Assembly: GCF_014170335.1 (NCBI RefSeq)
Contig: NZ_LZZS01000011.1
Span: forward strand, 1 to 64,000
DNA: 64,000 nt
Direction: 5' to 3'
Origin: Achromobacter sp. UMC46
Lineage (GTDB): Bacteria; Pseudomonadota; Gammaproteobacteria; Burkholderiales; Burkholderiaceae_B
Of the stretch, positions 55,902 to 64,000 are shown piece by piece. Each line of letters opens with the position of its first letter. The stretch's first letter is position 1. Both the position numbers and the translations under genes were made by a program. A model generated the notes under the pieces. That model was not told where the DNA came from and made no database searches. It saw nothing but the letters and a program-made list of their open reading frames with translations.

Positions 55902-56834
55902 TCAGCCCGGCCGCCGCGAGGCGGGGGCGGTCCAGTAGACGTTATCGGTACGTAGCCGTGCTTCGACTTCTGTCAGGCGGTTCAGCACGTCGGTGCCGCC
56001 GCGGGCGGTCAGGCGGGCGATCAAGTGTTCGGCCAGGCCCAGCAGGCCCGCGGTCGTGTGGAAGAACGAGCCGGGCCCTTGCCGCGCAGGCCGCGCCTGG
56101 ACGCCGTCGCGGTCGGGCGGCGCGAATCGCAGCGTATGGCGGGCCTCGACGGCCAGCGGAGACAGGGGGTCATCGGTCAGCGCGATCAGCGCGACCCCGC
56201 GCTGGCCCGCCTGGCGCGCCAGTTGCACCGTGGCCGTGGGGTAGGGAGCCTGCGAGATGACGATCAGCGCATCGCCGGCATCCAGGTTGTCGGCCTGCTC
56301 GGCGGGTGCGCCGCCCAATCCGTCGATGAGCACGCTGTTGCGGCGTACGAGCTGATACGCGTAGCGCATCTGGAAGGCGATGCCGAACGCCGATCGCGTG
56401 CCCAGGAAGCCGACCTGGCGGGCGTTCAGCAAGGTCTGCACCGCGGCGTCGAACGCGTCCGGCGGGTTGAGCGTGCAAACCGAGCTCATGGCCTGGATCT
56501 GGTAGTCGGTCAACACATCGTGACCAGGGGCGTCGGGGGCGCCGGCGGCGGCCTGCAAGGCGGCCGCGCGATCACGCAGGCCGGTGCTGCCCGCGCCCGC
56601 AAGCGCCTGTTGGAACGGCTGCCGGAAATCTTCGTAGCTGGCGTAGCCGATCGCCCGCGCCAGCCGCAGCATGGTGGCCGGCGCCACACCCAGCGCCTGC
56701 GCCTGGCGGCGCATGGACCACAACCCGACTTCGGCCGGATGCGCCACGACCCAGTGCGCCGCGCGTTGCAGCTCGGGCGGCAGGGACTCCAGTTTTTCCT
56801 GCAGGGTCAGGGCGACGTCGGTAGGCAGAGGCAT
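55902..56834 (-). CDS. MurR/RpiR family regulator
   Basis: A 310-residue regulator with an N-terminal RpiR helix-turn-helix (about residues 1-80, with ALGVAPATMLRLARAIGYASYEDFRQPFQQAL) and a C-terminal SIS sugar-phosphate-type domain (about 130-280, with VGFLGTRSAFGIAFQMRYAY and ALIVISQAPYPTATVQLARQAGQRGVALIALTD). It is divergent from the ect operon and upstream of the aminotransferase and TRAP genes, which it probably controls. Confidence 0.88.
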   Translation of the reverse strand: MPLPTDVALTLQEKLESLPPELQRAAHWVVAHPAEVGLWSMRRQAQALGVAPATMLRLARAIGYASYEDFRQPFQQALAGAGSTGLRDRAAALQAAAGAPDAPGHDVLTDYQIQAMSSVCTLNPPDAFDAAVQTLLNARQVGFLGTRSAFGIAFQMRYAYQLVRRNSVLIDGLGGAPAEQADNLDAGDALIVISQAPYPTATVQLARQAGQRGVALIALTDDPLSPLAVEARHTLRFAPPDRDGVQARPARQGPGSFFHTTAGLLGLAEHLIARLTARGGTDVLNRLTEVEARLRTDNVYWTAPASRRPG

Positions 56835-56846
56835 GGCTTGCGCCGC

Positions 56847-56900
56847 TTAAAAAAACAAATGATAAATCTTGTTCTTTTAAAAAAACATATGTTTTATATC
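56847..56900. promoter_or_regulatory. AT-rich divergent control region with a palindrome
   Basis: Just upstream of the RpiR gene the sequence becomes very AT-rich. It holds the 14-bp palindrome AAAACATATGTTTT (56882-56895) and a looser inverted repeat AACAA...TTGTT (56854-56873 region). These are candidates for RpiR operators or for a nucleoid-protein site between the two divergent operons. Confidence 0.45.
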
Positions 56901-57024
56901 GGGATTTTCACTAGGTCAGGCATGCCGGGTGCTGTCCCCGGGAAGCATCGTCAAGTCCGGTAATCCTGCTGTCATCTCCTGCAATTCCGTGTTCATTTAT
57001 TTACATCATGCCGGGGGTTTTTGT

Positions 57025-57053
57025 TTGACTCAAATAAATCGGGCGCATATCAT
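57025..57053 (+). promoter_or_regulatory. Sigma-70-type promoter of the ect operon
   Basis: TTGACT (57025-57030), a 17-base spacer and TATCAT (57048-57053) differ from consensus at one and two positions. Transcription would start near 57060, about 30 bases before the ectR ATG. Confidence 0.72.
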
Positions 57054-57089
57054 TTGTGTAGAAATCAATTTGACCGAAGCTTTATTTCC

Positions 57090-57641
57090 ATGAACAACGC
57101 CGCGCAATCCGATCCGACACAGCAGTACGACCTGCGCATCTTGCGGGCCCTGCGCCGCATCACGCGCTCGATCGCATTGCATTCGCGCCAGTTGTCCGCG
57201 GTCAGCCACATCACCGCGCCCCAGTTGATGTGCTTGCGCACGGTGATGGCCAACGGCCCGATGACGGCCACCGCCATCAGCCGCGAGATGCACGTCAGCC
57301 CCAGCACGGTGGTCGGCATCCTGGACCGCCTGGAAGATAAAGGGTTCATCCGCCGCGAACGCGGCCGTGAAGACCGCCGCATCGTGTTCGTCACGGCCAC
57401 CGACGCCGGCCGGGAATTGGCGCAGGGCGCGCCGTCGCCGTTGCAGAAGCACCTGGCTGACGCGCTGAACGCCTTGCCTGAACTCGAGCAAGCCACGATC
57501 ACGCTGTCGTTGGAACGCATCGTGGCGCTGATGGAGCAAGAAGGCCAGGCAGTCGCCGCGGAAGCACACGGCGACGTGTCGTCGCCCATCCTTGAAGTGC
57601 CCACGGGCGGGGCACCACCAGAATCGGGAATCGTTGCATGA
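57090..57641 (+). CDS. ectR: MarR family regulator of ectoine synthesis (EctR)
   Basis: A 183-residue winged-helix protein. [23 protein letters not shown], the recognition region [23 protein letters not shown] and the wing [17 protein letters not shown] are present. It starts the ect operon and its stop overlaps the ectA ATG (ATGA), the arrangement known for EctR repressors of ectABC. ATG 57090 is chosen; an upstream TTG frame would begin inside the promoter. Confidence 0.9.
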   Translation: MNNAAQSDPTQQYDLRILRALRRITRSIALHSRQLSAVSHITAPQLMCLRTVMANGPMTATAISREMHVSPSTVVGILDRLEDKGFIRRERGREDRRIVFVTATDAGRELAQGAPSPLQKHLADALNALPELEQATITLSLERIVALMEQEGQAVAAEAHGDVSSPILEVPTGGAPPESGIVA

Positions 57642-58198
57642 AGAAAATCGAACTGGACACACCTACCCTCTCAAGTGCCGTGGCGCCGGCGGTTCGCGCG
57701 CAGACCCATACGATGCGTCTGCCCAACCGCAAAGACGGCGCCGCCATTCACCGCCTCATTTCCGAGTGCCCGCCACTCGACCTGAATTCCCTCTATGCGT
57801 ATTTGCTCCTGTGCGAGCAATTCAGCGACACCTGCGTCATCGCCGAAAGTGCCGGCGGACGTATCGACGGTTTTATCTCCGCTTATGTGATCCCGGCCCG
57901 GCCCGACGTGCTGTTCGTCTGGCAGGTCGCGGTGCACGCTCGCGCACGCGGCCACCGATTGGGCCGCGCCATGCTTCGCGAACTCTTGCAACGCAAAGAG
58001 CTCGCGCATGTACGTCATCTTGAAACCACGGTGGGGCCTGACAACCAGGCATCGCGCCGCAGCTTCACCGGTCTGGCCGGCGAGCTGGGCGCCCACGTTT
58101 CCGAGCAGCCGTTCTTCGACCGGCAATTGTTCGGGGGCGCGGACCATGACGACGAGATGCTGTTGAGGATAGGCCCGTTCGCATTGCCCGCCCCGTAG
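57638..58198 (+). CDS. ectA: L-2,4-diaminobutyrate acetyltransferase EctA
   Basis: A 186-residue GNAT enzyme that acetylates the 4-amino group of L-2,4-diaminobutyrate. [24 protein letters not shown], the acetyl-CoA region [21 protein letters not shown], and [14 protein letters not shown] are diagnostic of EctA. It is the second step of ectoine synthesis. Translation is coupled to ectR; ectB starts 125 bases later. Confidence 0.95.
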   Translation: MKKIELDTPTLSSAVAPAVRAQTHTMRLPNRKDGAAIHRLISECPPLDLNSLYAYLLLCEQFSDTCVIAESAGGRIDGFISAYVIPARPDVLFVWQVAVHARARGHRLGRAMLRELLQRKELAHVRHLETTVGPDNQASRRSFTGLAGELGAHVSEQPFFDRQLFGGADHDDEMLLRIGPFALPAP

Positions 58199-58323
58199 GG
58201 CGGCGCAACCCCAGCGGACTTATCGAAATACCGGGATGGCTTTGCCGATCCGAATGCCTGTGCGCATCCGGAGGGACGCTGGCCGTCTATCGACTTATGA
58301 GATGAAAAGGGAGGATTAATCAT

Positions 58324-59631
58324 ATGGACTTGAAAATCTTTGACCGGATGGAGTCGGAAGTGCGGGGCTACATTCGGTCGTTTCCCGTGATATTCAGCCA
58401 GGCCCGAGGCTCGACGCTGATTGACGAGGACGGCACCGAGTACATCGATTTCTTCAGCGGCGCAGGCACGCTGAACTATGGCCACAACAATCCTGTTCTC
58501 AAGGAAAAGCTGCTGGAGTATGTCCAGTCGGACGGCGTCGTCCATGGCCTGGACATGGCCACCAGCGCGAAGAAGCGTTTCCTGGAGACGGTGGATCGCG
58601 TGCTGCTCAAGCCGCGCAACTGGCAATACACGCTGCAGTTCACCGGCCCCACCGGTACCAACGCCGTGGAAGCCGCGCTGAAGATCGCGCGTCAGGTCAA
58701 GGGCCGCCCCAATGTGATTTCGTTCACCCATGGTTTCCATGGCGTCAGCGGCGGTTCGCTGGCGGTGACGGCCAACATGAAGTTCCGCGAGGCCTCGGGC
58801 TACGCGCTGGGCAATACGACGTTCATGCCCTATGACGGCTACTTCGGTCCCGACGTGGACACCATGGCGTATCTGGAGCGCATGCTGGAAGATCCCAGCA
58901 GCGGCATGGACAAGCCGGCCGCCGTCATCGTGGAAACGGTGCAGGGCGAGGGCGGCGTCAACGTGGCCACGCTGCGCTGGCTGAAAGAGCTGGACAAGCT
59001 GTGCAAGCGCCACGACATGCTGCTGATCGTGGACGACATCCAGGTCGGCTGCGGCCGTACCGGCACGTTCTTCAGCTTCGAGGCCGCCGGCATCCGCCCG
59101 GACATCATCACGCTGTCGAAGTCGCTGTCCGGCTTCGGGCTGCCCATGTCGCTGGTGCTGATGAAGCCCGAGCTGGACATCTGGAAGCCGGGCGCGCACA
59201 GCGGCACGTTCCGCGGCAACAACCTGGCGTTCGTCACGGCGACGCAGGCGCTGGAAACCTATTGGGCCAACACCGCGTTCACCACCGAGATCCAGCGCAA
59301 AGAGCGCCAGGTCCGCGATTGGCTGGAGAACCTGGTCCACAGCTATCCCAACGCCGGCCTGTCGGTGCGCGGCCGCGGCCTGATCCAGGGCCTGGTGTGC
59401 AACACGACGCCCGCCCTGGCCAACCGCATCTCGCAGAACGCCTTCAAGAAGGGTGTCGTCATCGAAACGTCGGGCGCGCATGACGAAGTGCTGAAGCTGC
59501 TGCCCGCGCTGACGATCGAGGAAGAGCTGCTCGGCAAGGGCCTGGACCTGATCGAGGCGAGCGTGGCCGAAGCGCTGGCCGAAGAGGGGCAGTCTGCCCG
59601 CATTCTGAAATTTGGAGGAAAACGCCAATGA
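58324..59631 (+). CDS. ectB: Diaminobutyrate-2-oxoglutarate transaminase EctB
   Basis: A 435-residue class III aminotransferase that makes L-2,4-diaminobutyrate from aspartate semialdehyde with glutamate as donor. The PLP lysine is K266 in TLSKSLSGFGLPM, with DDIQVGCGRTG and QFTGPTGTNAVEAALK as other cofactor blocks. The start MDLKIFDRMESEVRGYIRSFP is typical. AGGGAGGA lies 9 bases upstream, the strongest ribosome site of the operon. Confidence 0.96.
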   Translation: MDLKIFDRMESEVRGYIRSFPVIFSQARGSTLIDEDGTEYIDFFSGAGTLNYGHNNPVLKEKLLEYVQSDGVVHGLDMATSAKKRFLETVDRVLLKPRNWQYTLQFTGPTGTNAVEAALKIARQVKGRPNVISFTHGFHGVSGGSLAVTANMKFREASGYALGNTTFMPYDGYFGPDVDTMAYLERMLEDPSSGMDKPAAVIVETVQGEGGVNVATLRWLKELDKLCKRHDMLLIVDDIQVGCGRTGTFFSFEAAGIRPDIITLSKSLSGFGLPMSLVLMKPELDIWKPGAHSGTFRGNNLAFVTATQALETYWANTAFTTEIQRKERQVRDWLENLVHSYPNAGLSVRGRGLIQGLVCNTTPALANRISQNAFKKGVVIETSGAHDEVLKLLPALTIEEELLGKGLDLIEASVAEALAEEGQSARILKFGGKRQ

Positions 59632-60032
59632 TCGTACGCAACGTCAAAGATGTGATCGGCACTGCCGATGAAGTCCGCACCGACACCTGGGTCAGCCGCC
59701 GCGTGCTGCTGAAGAAGGACGGAATGGGCTTTTCCTTCCACGAGACCACCATTTTTCCGGGCGGCCGCACCCACATCCACTACAAGAACCATCTTGAAGC
59801 GGTGTGGTGCATTGAAGGCGACGGTTCCATCGAGACCATCGCCGACGGCAAGAAGTACGACCTGGGCCCCGGCGTGGTCTACGCCCTGAACGACAACGAC
59901 GAGCACTGGCTGTGCGGCGGCAAGGAGCCGCTGCGCGTCATCTGCGTCTTCAATCCGCCGCTGACCGGCCAGGAAGTGCACGACAAAGAGGGCGTTTACG
60001 CGCTGCCTGAAGCCCACGCCAAAGCGGCCTGA
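59628..60032 (+). CDS. ectC: L-ectoine synthase EctC
   Basis: A 134-residue cupin that closes N4-acetyl-diaminobutyrate to ectoine. The iron-ligand residues known from EctC are all present as E57, Y85 and H93. MIVRN at the start and SRRVLLKKDGMGFSFHET are typical. The ATG overlaps the ectB stop (ATGA). Confidence 0.97.
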   Translation: MIVRNVKDVIGTADEVRTDTWVSRRVLLKKDGMGFSFHETTIFPGGRTHIHYKNHLEAVWCIEGDGSIETIADGKKYDLGPGVVYALNDNDEHWLCGGKEPLRVICVFNPPLTGQEVHDKEGVYALPEAHAKAA

Positions 60033-60052
60033 AACCAGACAAGGAGGTTCGC

Positions 60053-60979
60053 ATGATCTCACCTGCGCAGGATCCGTACGCCTCACGTACGGATCGAAGT
60101 TCCGCCATCATCGCCCGTCAGGACCCGGTGGTCTATGACGACGGCCAATACGCCAGCGCCCTGTCCGGCGAGCAAGTCGGCCAGTACGAGCGCGACGGTT
60201 TCCTCTTGCTGGAAAACCTGTTCTCGGAAGCCGAGATCCGCGCCTTGTCGACCGAGGTCGAGCGCATGACGCGCGATCCGTCGATCGTCCGGCGCGAAGA
60301 ATCCATCACCGAGCCCGGCAGCAACGCCGTGCGGTCCATCTTCATGGTGCACGTGCTGAACCCCGTGCTGTCGCGCCTGGTGCGCGACCCGCGGCTGGTC
60401 AACGTGGCGCGCCAGATCCTCGGGTCCGAGGTCTACATCCACCAGTCGCGCGCCAACATGAAGCCGGGCTTCAAGGGCAAGGAGTTCTACTGGCACTCCG
60501 ATTTCGAGACCTGGCATGTGGAAGACGGCATGCCCTCGATGCGCGCGCTCAGCTGCTCGGTGCTCTTGACCGACAACAATGAATGCAACGGCCCCCTGAT
60601 GCTGGTGCCGGGTTCGCACCGGCAGTTCATCTCGTGCGTCGGCGAGACCCCGAACGACCACTACAAGCAATCGCTGAAAAAGCAGGAGTACGGCGTGCCG
60701 GATCCGGTCAGCCTGCAACTGCTGGTCGAGCAGGGCGGCATCCGCTCGATGACGGCCAAGGCCGGTTCGGTGGTGTTCTTCGACTGCAACACGATGCACG
60801 GCTCGAACAGCAACATCTCGCCGTGGCCGCGCGCCAACGTGTTCATGGTCTACAACAGCATGGAAAACACCTTGAATCCGCCCAAGTATGGGCTGACGCC
60901 GCGTCCTGAGCATATCGCGACGCGCAAGGGGTTCAAGGCGGTGACGCCGCTGGACACCCTGAAGCTGGTGGGCGGTTAG
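60053..60979 (+). CDS. ectD: Ectoine 5-hydroxylase EctD
   Basis: A 308-residue non-haem iron, 2-oxoglutarate dioxygenase that makes 5-hydroxyectoine. Iron ligands are H148, D150 (FYWHSDFETWHVEDGMP) and H249 (NTMHGSNSNIS); the signature QSRANMKPGFKGKEF precedes them. It follows ectC by 20 bases with AAGGAGG upstream. The operon ends here; no specific aspartokinase (ask_ect) follows. Confidence 0.96.
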   Translation: MISPAQDPYASRTDRSSAIIARQDPVVYDDGQYASALSGEQVGQYERDGFLLLENLFSEAEIRALSTEVERMTRDPSIVRREESITEPGSNAVRSIFMVHVLNPVLSRLVRDPRLVNVARQILGSEVYIHQSRANMKPGFKGKEFYWHSDFETWHVEDGMPSMRALSCSVLLTDNNECNGPLMLVPGSHRQFISCVGETPNDHYKQSLKKQEYGVPDPVSLQLLVEQGGIRSMTAKAGSVVFFDCNTMHGSNSNISPWPRANVFMVYNSMENTLNPPKYGLTPRPEHIATRKGFKAVTPLDTLKLVGG

Positions 60980-61001
60980 CCGACCGCTTGGACGTGTCAT
61001 C

Positions 61002-61028
61002 AAAACCCGGGCCTGGCCCGGGTTTTTT
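61002..61028 (+). terminator. Terminator of the ect operon
   Basis: AAAACCCGGGCC pairs with GGCCCGGGTTTT around a single-base T loop (longer in practice), followed by T bases. It ends ectRABCD. Confidence 0.88.
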
Positions 61029-61140
61029 CATGCCGGCGCCCGGGAGTGTTTCCTGGGCGTTTCCTGTGCATTTCCCAGGGGCGAGGGCGGGGCGCTCTCT
61101 GCTATCCTTTCGCGGACTCTTACGCCGACCTTTTGCCGCC

Positions 61141-62013
61141 ATGTCCGCCCGTATCCTCAGCTTGCATATCTACCCCATCAAATCCTGCGCAGGCATCGAC
61201 CTGACGGAATCCCCCATCGACCGGGCCGGCCTGGCCCAGGACCGCCGCTGGATGCTGATCGGCGGCGACGGCCAGTTCATGACCCAGCGGCAATGGCCCG
61301 CGATGGCGCTGATTCGTACGGCGATCACGGCGCAGGCGCTGCGCCTGTCCGCGCCGGGCATGGCGGACCTGGACGTGCCGCTTGACGGGTCAGGCCTGGA
61401 GCCGGGGGCGGAAACCGTGGCGGTCTGGAGCGACACCATTTCCGCCCAGCGGGAAAGCGCCGCCGCCGGGCAATGGTTGTCGGATTTCCTCAAGACGCCG
61501 TGCCGCTTGCTCAAGGCGGACACGGCCGCGCGACGCAACGCCAAGCCGGACTGGGTCTCTCGCTGGGCCGACGGGCATCCCGATCTGGCGGAGACGTTCG
61601 TGGGCGAGCACCACTTCGGTTTCGCCGACGGTTTCCCGCTGCTGATCGCCAACCAGTCGTCGCTTGACGACCTGAACGCCCGGCTGCAGGCCAAGGGCGT
61701 GGCGCCCGTGCCGATGGACCGTTTCCGGCCCAATATCGTGATCGATGGCGAATGGGAACCGTTCGAGGAAGACCATACGGCCATGATCACGGCCGCCGGC
61801 GTCCGGATGGCCTTCGTCAAGCCCTGCACCCGGTGTTCGATCCCCGATATCGATCAGCGCACCGCCCGGCAGCATGACGAACCCGGCCGCACGCTGGCGG
61901 GTTACCGGAACCTGGAGATCGGGGTGGTATTCGGCCAGAACGCCATTCTGGACGCGCCCGCCGGCGCCCGCCTGAAGGTGGGCGACGCGGTAGAGATCGA
62001 ACTGGATTTCTAA
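61141..62013 (+). CDS. MOSC domain-containing protein
   Basis: A 290-residue protein with an N-terminal MOSC beta-barrel ([17 protein letters not shown], about residues 4-120) and a C-terminal MOSC domain with [20 protein letters not shown] and the conserved cysteine in [12 protein letters not shown], which in relatives binds molybdenum cofactor. Members reduce N-hydroxylated compounds or handle the cofactor's sulphur; which applies here is not known. The start at 61141 is chosen because upstream codons run through the ect terminator. Confidence 0.85.
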   Translation: MSARILSLHIYPIKSCAGIDLTESPIDRAGLAQDRRWMLIGGDGQFMTQRQWPAMALIRTAITAQALRLSAPGMADLDVPLDGSGLEPGAETVAVWSDTISAQRESAAAGQWLSDFLKTPCRLLKADTAARRNAKPDWVSRWADGHPDLAETFVGEHHFGFADGFPLLIANQSSLDDLNARLQAKGVAPVPMDRFRPNIVIDGEWEPFEEDHTAMITAAGVRMAFVKPCTRCSIPDIDQRTARQHDEPGRTLAGYRNLEIGVVFGQNAILDAPAGARLKVGDAVEIELDF

Positions 62014-62156
62014 GCCGCAGGGTGGCCCGGCCCGCCCGCAGGCCGTCCCGGGGCGGCAAAAAATATAGAATACCGGGTTCCAACGGCAATACCGGATGCC
62101 GGGCATCACTTAAGCAACGCTTCGCGGACCGGACCGCGAACCAGGATATTTCTATC

Positions 62157-62525
62157 ATGCAACGCATCATGCTGCGGGCAAAGCTGCACCGCGTCACGGT
62201 CACCGAAGCCGACCTTCACTACGAAGGGTCTTGTGGCATCGACGAAGACCTGCTGGACGCTGCCGGCATGCGCGAGTTCGAACGCATCGAACTCTACAAC
62301 GTCACCAACGGCGAACGCTTCGACACATACATCATCAAGGCGGCGCGCGGCAGCGGCGCCATTTCGTTGAACGGCGCCGCGGCGCGCCGGGCCCAGGTCG
62401 GCGATCTGCTGATCATCTGCACCTACGGCCCGATGTCCGAAGAAGATTCCGCCACCCACAAGCCGCAAGTGGTGCTGGTGGACGACGCGAACCGCGTCAA
62501 GGAAATCCGAAAGTTCCCGGCCTGA
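62157..62525 (+). CDS. panD: Aspartate 1-decarboxylase PanD
   Basis: A 122-residue pyruvoyl enzyme making beta-alanine for pantothenate. Self-cleavage is between G24 and S25 in HYEGSCGID, giving the pyruvoyl group. [14 protein letters not shown] and [16 protein letters not shown] are typical. ATG 62157 gives the standard [13 protein letters not shown] start; upstream codons in the same frame are spacer. Confidence 0.95.
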   Translation: MQRIMLRAKLHRVTVTEADLHYEGSCGIDEDLLDAAGMREFERIELYNVTNGERFDTYIIKAARGSGAISLNGAAARRAQVGDLLIICTYGPMSEEDSATHKPQVVLVDDANRVKEIRKFPA

Positions 62526-62595
62526 CGCCGGGCCGGGCGCAGCGCCGCTTCCGGTCAGGCCGGACGACGCTGCGTCGACTCAGAACCGTTTCATC

Positions 62596-63642
62596 ATGAG
62601 CTTCCAGGTCACCATCCAACCCAGCAAGCATCAATTCCCTGTCGAGCCCGGCCAGACCGTGCTCGACGGCGCCCTGGCGGCCGGCATCGTGCTGCCCTAT
62701 AGCTGCCGCAACGGCGCGTGCTCCACCTGCAAGGGCAAAGTGGTGTCCGGGGAGTTCGACGCCGGCCAATACCCCGCTCAGATCCTGTCGCCCGAGGAAC
62801 TGGCTGACGGCTACACGCTGTTCTGCCAGGCCCGCCCCGGGTCGGACATGGTGGTCGAGTCCACCGAGGTCCGCCTGGCCAGCGACATCCAGATCCGCAA
62901 GCTGCCTTCGCGCGTGCAGACGCTTGAGCGCGTGGCGCCCGACGTCACCGTCATCAAACTTCAGTTGCCGGCGTCGGAACAGTTCCGCTACTACGCGGGG
63001 CAGTACATCGAAGTCATCCTGAAGGACGGCCGCCGCCGCAGCTATTCGATGGCCGGCGCGCCGCATACCGGCAGTCCGCTGGAACTGCACATCCGCCATA
63101 TGCCGGGCGGGTTGTTCACCGACCACGTCTTCGGCGCGGGCGATACGCAGATGAAAGAGCGCGAGATCCTGCGCCTGGAAGGGCCGTTCGGCTCGTTTTT
63201 CCTGCGTGAAGACAGCGACAAGCCGATCGTGCTGCTGGCCAGCGGCACGGGTTTCGCGCCGGTGAAGGCCATCGTCGAGCACATGATCCATAAGAACATC
63301 AACCGCCCCGTCACCCTGTACTGGGGCGGCCGCCGTCCGCGCGACCTGTACATGGACGCGCTGGCGCAGTCCTGGTCGGGCCAGTTGCCGGGGTTCACCT
63401 ATGTCCCGGTCGTGTCCAACGCGCTGCAGGAAGACGGTTGGACGGGCCGTACCGGCTTCGTGCACGAGGCCGTCATGCAGGACATCGCCGACCTGTCCGG
63501 CCATCAGGTCTACGCCTGCGGCACGCCGCTGATGGTGGATGCCGCCCGGCGCGAATTCAGCACGCAGAACGGCCTGCCGTCTGAAGAGTTCTACGCGGAC
63601 GCGTTCACGTCCGAAGCCGACCTGGCGAAAGCCGCGTCGTAA
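62596..63642 (+). CDS. Ferredoxin-type FAD/NAD(P) oxidoreductase (CDP-6-deoxy-glucoseen reductase-like)
   Basis: A 348-residue reductase. An N-terminal plant-type [2Fe-2S] domain has C37, C42, C45 and C77; an FAD domain with RRSYSMAGAP and an NAD domain with LLASGTGFAPVKAIVEH follow. This layout matches CDP-6-deoxy-delta-3,4-glucoseen reductase (AscD/RfbI type) and oxygenase reductases. No dideoxysugar or oxygenase gene is adjacent, so the electron acceptor is unknown. It lies 70 bases after panD. Confidence 0.85.
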   Translation: MSFQVTIQPSKHQFPVEPGQTVLDGALAAGIVLPYSCRNGACSTCKGKVVSGEFDAGQYPAQILSPEELADGYTLFCQARPGSDMVVESTEVRLASDIQIRKLPSRVQTLERVAPDVTVIKLQLPASEQFRYYAGQYIEVILKDGRRRSYSMAGAPHTGSPLELHIRHMPGGLFTDHVFGAGDTQMKEREILRLEGPFGSFFLREDSDKPIVLLASGTGFAPVKAIVEHMIHKNINRPVTLYWGGRRPRDLYMDALAQSWSGQLPGFTYVPVVSNALQEDGWTGRTGFVHEAVMQDIADLSGHQVYACGTPLMVDAARREFSTQNGLPSEEFYADAFTSEADLAKAAS

Positions 63643-63660
63643 CCGGGACCGGCATATGAG

Positions 63661-63713
63661 AAAAGGGGCGGAATTCACAAGCGGAAAAGCTTGGTCACTT
63701 CCGCCCCTTTTTA
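63661..63713 (+). terminator. Terminator after the reductase gene
   Basis: AAAAGGGGCGGAA pairs with TTCCGCCCCTTTT over a 25-base loop containing a small inner inverted repeat AAGC...GCTT. It runs directly into the repeat array. Confidence 0.75.
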
Positions 63714-64000
63714 CAGCAGGGCCGCCCCAAGGTAAAAATGCCCCCTCGGGGGGCAGCAAGCACGCAGAGCGTGCGCGGCGTGGGGGCCTTCTTTTACAGC
63801 AGGGCCGCCCCAAGGTAAAAATGCCCCCTCGGGGGGCAGCAAGCACGCAGAGCGTGCGCGGCGTGGGGGCCTTCTTTTACAGCAGGGCCGCCCCAAGGTA
63901 AAAATGCCCCCTCGGGGGGCAGCAAGCACGCAGAGCGTGCGCGGCGTGGGGGCCTTCTTTTACAGCAGGGCCGCCTCAAGGTAAAAATGCCCCCCTGGGG
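63711..64000. repeat. 83-bp tandem intergenic repeat array with paired hairpins
   Basis: Three full copies (63711-63793, 63794-63876, 63877-63960) and a diverged partial fourth (63961-64000) stand head to tail. Copies 1 and 2 are 83 bases; copy 3 has one extra A. Each holds two back-to-back hairpins: TGCCCCC-TCG-GGGGGCA and GCACGC-AGA-GCGTGC. The period is not a multiple of three and the array has no spacers, so it is neither coding nor CRISPR. It continues beyond the window. Confidence 0.85.

Noticed and set aside
63711..64000. The 83-bp array as a CRISPR or as a repeat protein
   Set aside because: There are no unique spacers or cas genes, and the 83/84-base period shifts frame in each copy.

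Overview
The window is a GC-rich (roughly 65%) piece of a betaproteobacterial chromosome, most likely Alcaligenaceae of the Achromobacter/Bordetella group. The evidence is the 3' half of a 16S rRNA gene of that type, Alcaligenaceae-like housekeeping proteins, and accessory functions (aromatic amine dehydrogenase, C4-dicarboxylate uptake, ectoine synthesis, TAXI-type TRAP transport) common in that family. No phage, insertion sequence, CRISPR array or plasmid gene was seen.

Layout. 1-4385: end of an rRNA operon (partial 16S, a 16S-23S spacer without tRNAs, 23S, 5S, two terminators). 4410-10097: C4-dicarboxylate module: dctB-dctD plus a RimJ-like acetyltransferase on the minus strand, divergent from dctA, which has a sigma-54 promoter and two upstream dyads fitting DctD sites. 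10110-15343: minus-strand housekeeping run yebC-purD-hemF-nadD-rsfS-rlmH-maf. 15505-19252: HerA/YjgR-like ATPase, a tartrate/D-malate dehydrogenase and a WaaZ-like Kdo transferase candidate. 19274-24218: a MarR-controlled EmrAB-OprM-type efflux operon with two related palindromic operators. 24215-27285: two DMT (EamA) exporters and a quinone oxidoreductase. 27386-34374: aromatic amine catabolic operon: FeaB-like aldehyde dehydrogenase, outer-membrane barrel, aauBEDA-type TTQ amine dehydrogenase, mono-haem cytochrome c and a FeaR-like AraC regulator. 34407-43464: queH, glnE, yhdP, rho, trxA. 43548-48775: parE, a YcxB-like membrane protein, parC. 48807-56834: TetR with a DUF418 membrane protein, then a fused TRAP permease, TAXI binding protein, class III aminotransferase and RpiR regulator. 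57025-61028: ectR-ectA-ectB-ectC-ectD for ectoine and 5-hydroxyectoine. 61141-63713: MOSC protein, panD and a ferredoxin-type reductase. 63711-64000: a tandem array of an 83-bp double-hairpin repeat that runs off the window.

How the parts work together. DctB/DctD should sense external C4-dicarboxylates and activate dctA through sigma-54. In the amine operon, AauA/AauB would oxidise phenylethylamine- or tyramine-like amines in the periplasm to aldehydes, passing electrons to a cytochrome or azurin. The aldehyde would become an arylacetate through the FeaB-like enzyme. The regulator and the aldehyde dehydrogenase resemble those of the enterobacterial copper amine oxidase pathway, so the cluster joins a Fea-like control and second step to a TTQ first step. 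No MauG-type di-haem enzyme for TTQ maturation lies in the window. The ect operon supplies a compatible solute. The adjacent RpiR/aminotransferase/TRAP cluster looks like uptake and transamination of an unidentified amino compound.

Limits: all calls come from reading the sequence and recalled family knowledge. No search or structure prediction was run. Promoters and operators are predictions from pattern and position.
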